A stretch of 7,317 bases of DNA, taken from contig CAIQPA010000088.1 of NCBI GenBank assembly GCA_903873545.1, positions 1 to 7,317 of the forward strand, in the 5' to 3' direction. The position numbers were made by a program, and so were the translations under genes. Shown here piece by piece: positions 5,838 to 7,317 of this stretch; within the stretch, counting starts at the first letter, position 1, and the number at the start of each line of letters is the position of its first letter. The stretch comes from an uncultured delta proteobacterium. Lineage in GTDB: Bacteria > Myxococcota_A > Bradymonadia > REDH01. The notes under the pieces were generated by a model that saw only the letters and a list, made by a program, of their open reading frames with translations, did not search any database and was not told the origin of the DNA.

Positions 5838-6701
5838 TTAGCCTTTGACGCCGCCGGCGGTGAGGCCGCCGACGAGATGCTTCTGGAGAAGGAAAAAGAG
5901 GAGCATGACAGGGAGCGAGACGAGCACAGCGCCGGCCGCAAAGCCGCCCCAGTCGGTGGCGAAGGCATCCACATAGCGCTGCAGCGCGACGGGCAGCGTG
6001 GTGGCCCGCTCATCGGAGAGGAAGGTGGCGGCGAGGATGAACTCGTTCCAGGCGGTCATAAAGCCGAAGAGCGCGGTGACGACGATGGCCGGTCGGGCGA
6101 GCGGGAGCACGATGCGGGTGAAGATGGTCCACTGCGAGGCGCCATCCACATGGGCTGCCTCTTCGAGCTCCCGCGGGATGGTGTCGAAGTAGCCCTTGAG
6201 CATCCAGACGCAGAAGGGGACGCTGGTGGTGCTGTAGACGATGGTGAGGCCAAGCATGCTGTCGAGCAGATGGAGCTCGTCGAGCAGGATGTAAAGGGGG
6301 ACGGCCATCACCACGCCGGGGAACATCTGGGTGATGAGGAAGACCCGCATGCCGGTGTTGCGGCCGGGGAAGTCGAAGCGGGAGAAGGCATAGGCCGCGG
6401 TGGTCGAGACGGCGATGCCGACCGCCGTGGTGGCGAGCGAGACGACCGTGGAGTTCCAGACCTGGCGGAAGAAGACCGGCTCGCCGGCTGAGTCGACCGC
6501 CCCCATCACCCGCCCGAAGTTGGCAAGCGTGGGGTGCTCCGGCCAGGGCACAAGGCTGGAGCCGAAGCCAGACTGCTCCGAGAAGGCGATCTTCAGCACC
6601 CAGAGCACGGGGTAGAGGGTGAGGATGGTGGCAAACATCAGAATGGCCTGCCGCCCAAGCTGCTTGGACCAGGGCACCGTGACCGAGGCGTCGTGGCTCA
6701 T
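5838..6701 (-). CDS. malG: maltose/maltodextrin ABC transporter permease MalG
   Basis: An inner-membrane permease of 287 residues that pairs with MalF to form the translocation channel of a binding-protein-dependent sugar importer. Six membrane segments can be placed at about 17-36, 84-106, 120-140, 151-170, 203-225 and 253-272. The cytoplasmic EAA loop that docks on the ATPase is clear: EEAAHVDGASQWTIF (180-194), followed by TRIVLPLARP. The C-terminus GLTAGGVKG matches the ending of E. coli MalG, the tail that in the maltose transporter enters the binding-protein side. The start at 6701 overlaps the malF stop as ATGA, with GGAGG 4 bases upstream, which indicates translational coupling. The amylase gene directly downstream favours maltodextrin as substrate, although related permeases carry other oligosaccharides. 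Confidence 0.92.
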   Translation of the reverse strand: MSHDASVTVPWSKQLGRQAILMFATILTLYPVLWVLKIAFSEQSGFGSSLVPWPEHPTLANFGRVMGAVDSAGEPVFFRQVWNSTVVSLATTAVGIAVSTTAAYAFSRFDFPGRNTGMRVFLITQMFPGVVMAVPLYILLDELHLLDSMLGLTIVYSTTSVPFCVWMLKGYFDTIPRELEEAAHVDGASQWTIFTRIVLPLARPAIVVTALFGFMTAWNEFILAATFLSDERATTLPVALQRYVDAFATDWGGFAAGAVLVSLPVMLLFFLLQKHLVGGLTAGGVKG

Positions 6702-7317
6702 CTCTCCTCCGAGCGGTTACGGGTGAGCTCCGTGTAGAGGAGCAGGAGCAGGAAGATGAGCACGCCGTAGGCCGCCGCGTAGCCATACTGGTACTGGCGG
6801 GAGAAGGCCCAGCGGTAGGCCTCGGAGATGAGGATCTCGGTCGAGCCGCCGGGCGCGCCGCCCGAAACCAGATAGATGACGTTGAACATGTTGAAGGTCC
6901 AGACCGAGCCCAGGATGATGGCCGGGACCAGCGCGGGCCGGAGCAGCGGCAGCGTGACATGGCGGAAGCGCTGCCAGCGGCTCGCACCATCGACCTCCGC
7001 GGCCTCGTCGAGGTCGCGCGGGATGGACTGCAGCGCGCCGAGGGAGACCACCATCATGAAGGGGAAGCCGAGCCAGGTGTTGGTGGTGACATTGGCAGCG
7101 AAGGCCGTAGCGAACTGGCCGAACCAGTCGATGCGCTCCACGCCGCCCAGCTCCAGGATGCGGTTGATGGCGCCGAACTCCACATGGAACATCCCCTTCC
7201 AGATGAGGGCCGTGATGTAGTTCGGGATGGCCCAGGGCACGATGAGGAGCACCCGATACACCCCCTTCAGCTTCACCCATGGGTCGCGCAGCAGCATGGC
7301 CAGGGTGAGCCCGAGCG
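6698..7317 (-). CDS. malF: maltose/maltodextrin ABC transporter permease MalF (N-terminus outside the window)
   Basis: The C-terminal 205 residues of a MalF-type inner-membrane permease, the partner of MalG. The frame is open to the right edge, so the Met at 7297 is internal: the residues before it (LGLTLA) continue a membrane segment, and LLRDPWVKLKGVYR is the usual loop before the conserved VLLIVPWAIPNYITALIWKG segment. A stretch matching E. coli MalF follows (NTWLGFPFMM), then the ATPase-docking EAA loop DEAAEVDGASRW and VTLPLLRPAL, encoded at about 6944-7009. The last membrane segment (GVLIFLLLLLYTEL) precedes a short charged tail. The stop (6698-6700) overlaps the malG start by 4 bases. 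The missing part should hold the first membrane segments and, in enteric-type MalF, a large periplasmic loop. Confidence 0.92.
   Translation of the reverse strand, partial: LGLTLAMLLRDPWVKLKGVYRVLLIVPWAIPNYITALIWKGMFHVEFGAINRILELGGVERIDWFGQFATAFAANVTTNTWLGFPFMMVVSLGALQSIPRDLDEAAEVDGASRWQRFRHVTLPLLRPALVPAIILGSVWTFNMFNVIYLVSGGAPGGSTEILISEAYRWAFSRQYQYGYAAAYGVLIFLLLLLYTELTRNRSEER
6706..6710 (-). promoter_or_regulatory. ribosome binding site of malG
   Basis: GGAGG on the minus strand, 4 bases before the malG ATG and inside the last codons of malF. It confirms the ATGA overlap as a true stop-start junction. Confidence 0.6.

Noticed and set aside
5834..6013. A 60-residue N-terminal extension of the amylase into malG
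   Set aside because: It would bury the signal peptide and lipobox internally. The ATG at 5833 gives a textbook lipoprotein signal.
6010..6990. Minus-strand frame of 326 residues across malF and malG
   Set aside because: It is a shifted-frame shadow, rich in Arg, Pro and Ser, with no domain; both permeases are intact in their own frames.

Overview
The window is GC-rich and looks like part of a chromosome from a Gram-negative bacterium. A myxobacterium-like or other former deltaproteobacterial lineage is my best guess. The reasons are a lipoprotein with a long Asp/Thr/Pro/Glu linker, a clpS-clpA pair, strongly GC-biased third codon positions that leave long open antisense frames, and a possible copper-monooxygenase-like protein end at the left edge. 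This assignment is inference; no RNA marker gene is present.

Layout, left to right. Positions 1-87 are the last 28 codons of a rightward gene cut by the window edge. Its Ser-Thr-x-Glu-Met-Cys segment recalls the C-terminal copper-ligand motif of PHM/DBH-type monooxygenases. It meets clpA tail to tail with only 3 bases between the stop codons. Everything else is on the minus strand, in two blocks. Block 1, read leftward, is a small DUF423 membrane protein (2922-3299), clpS (2570-2884) and clpA (91-2493). Block 2, read leftward, is malF (from beyond the right edge to 6698), malG (5838-6701) and a lipoprotein of the GH13 alpha-amylase family (3458-5833). malF and malG overlap by 4 bases, and 4 bases separate malG from the amylase, so these three are almost certainly one operon.

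How the genes work together. In block 2 the lipid-anchored amylase would cut starch-like glucans outside the cytoplasm, and the MalFG channel would import the maltodextrins. The binding protein (malE), the ATPase (malK) and the promoter must lie outside the window. In block 1 ClpS picks N-degron substrates and hands them to the ClpA unfoldase, which feeds ClpP (not in the window).

The longest stretch without a gene is 158 bases (3300-3457), between the two blocks. It holds a candidate promoter, a 7-bp-arm inverted repeat on top of that promoter, and one copy of a 13-bp direct repeat whose other copy lies at the DUF423 start. I saw no tRNA, rRNA, CRISPR array, insertion sequence or convincing intrinsic terminator. 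The window is mostly ordinary conserved genes; the points worth a second look are details of architecture and the regulatory region, not an obviously new system.
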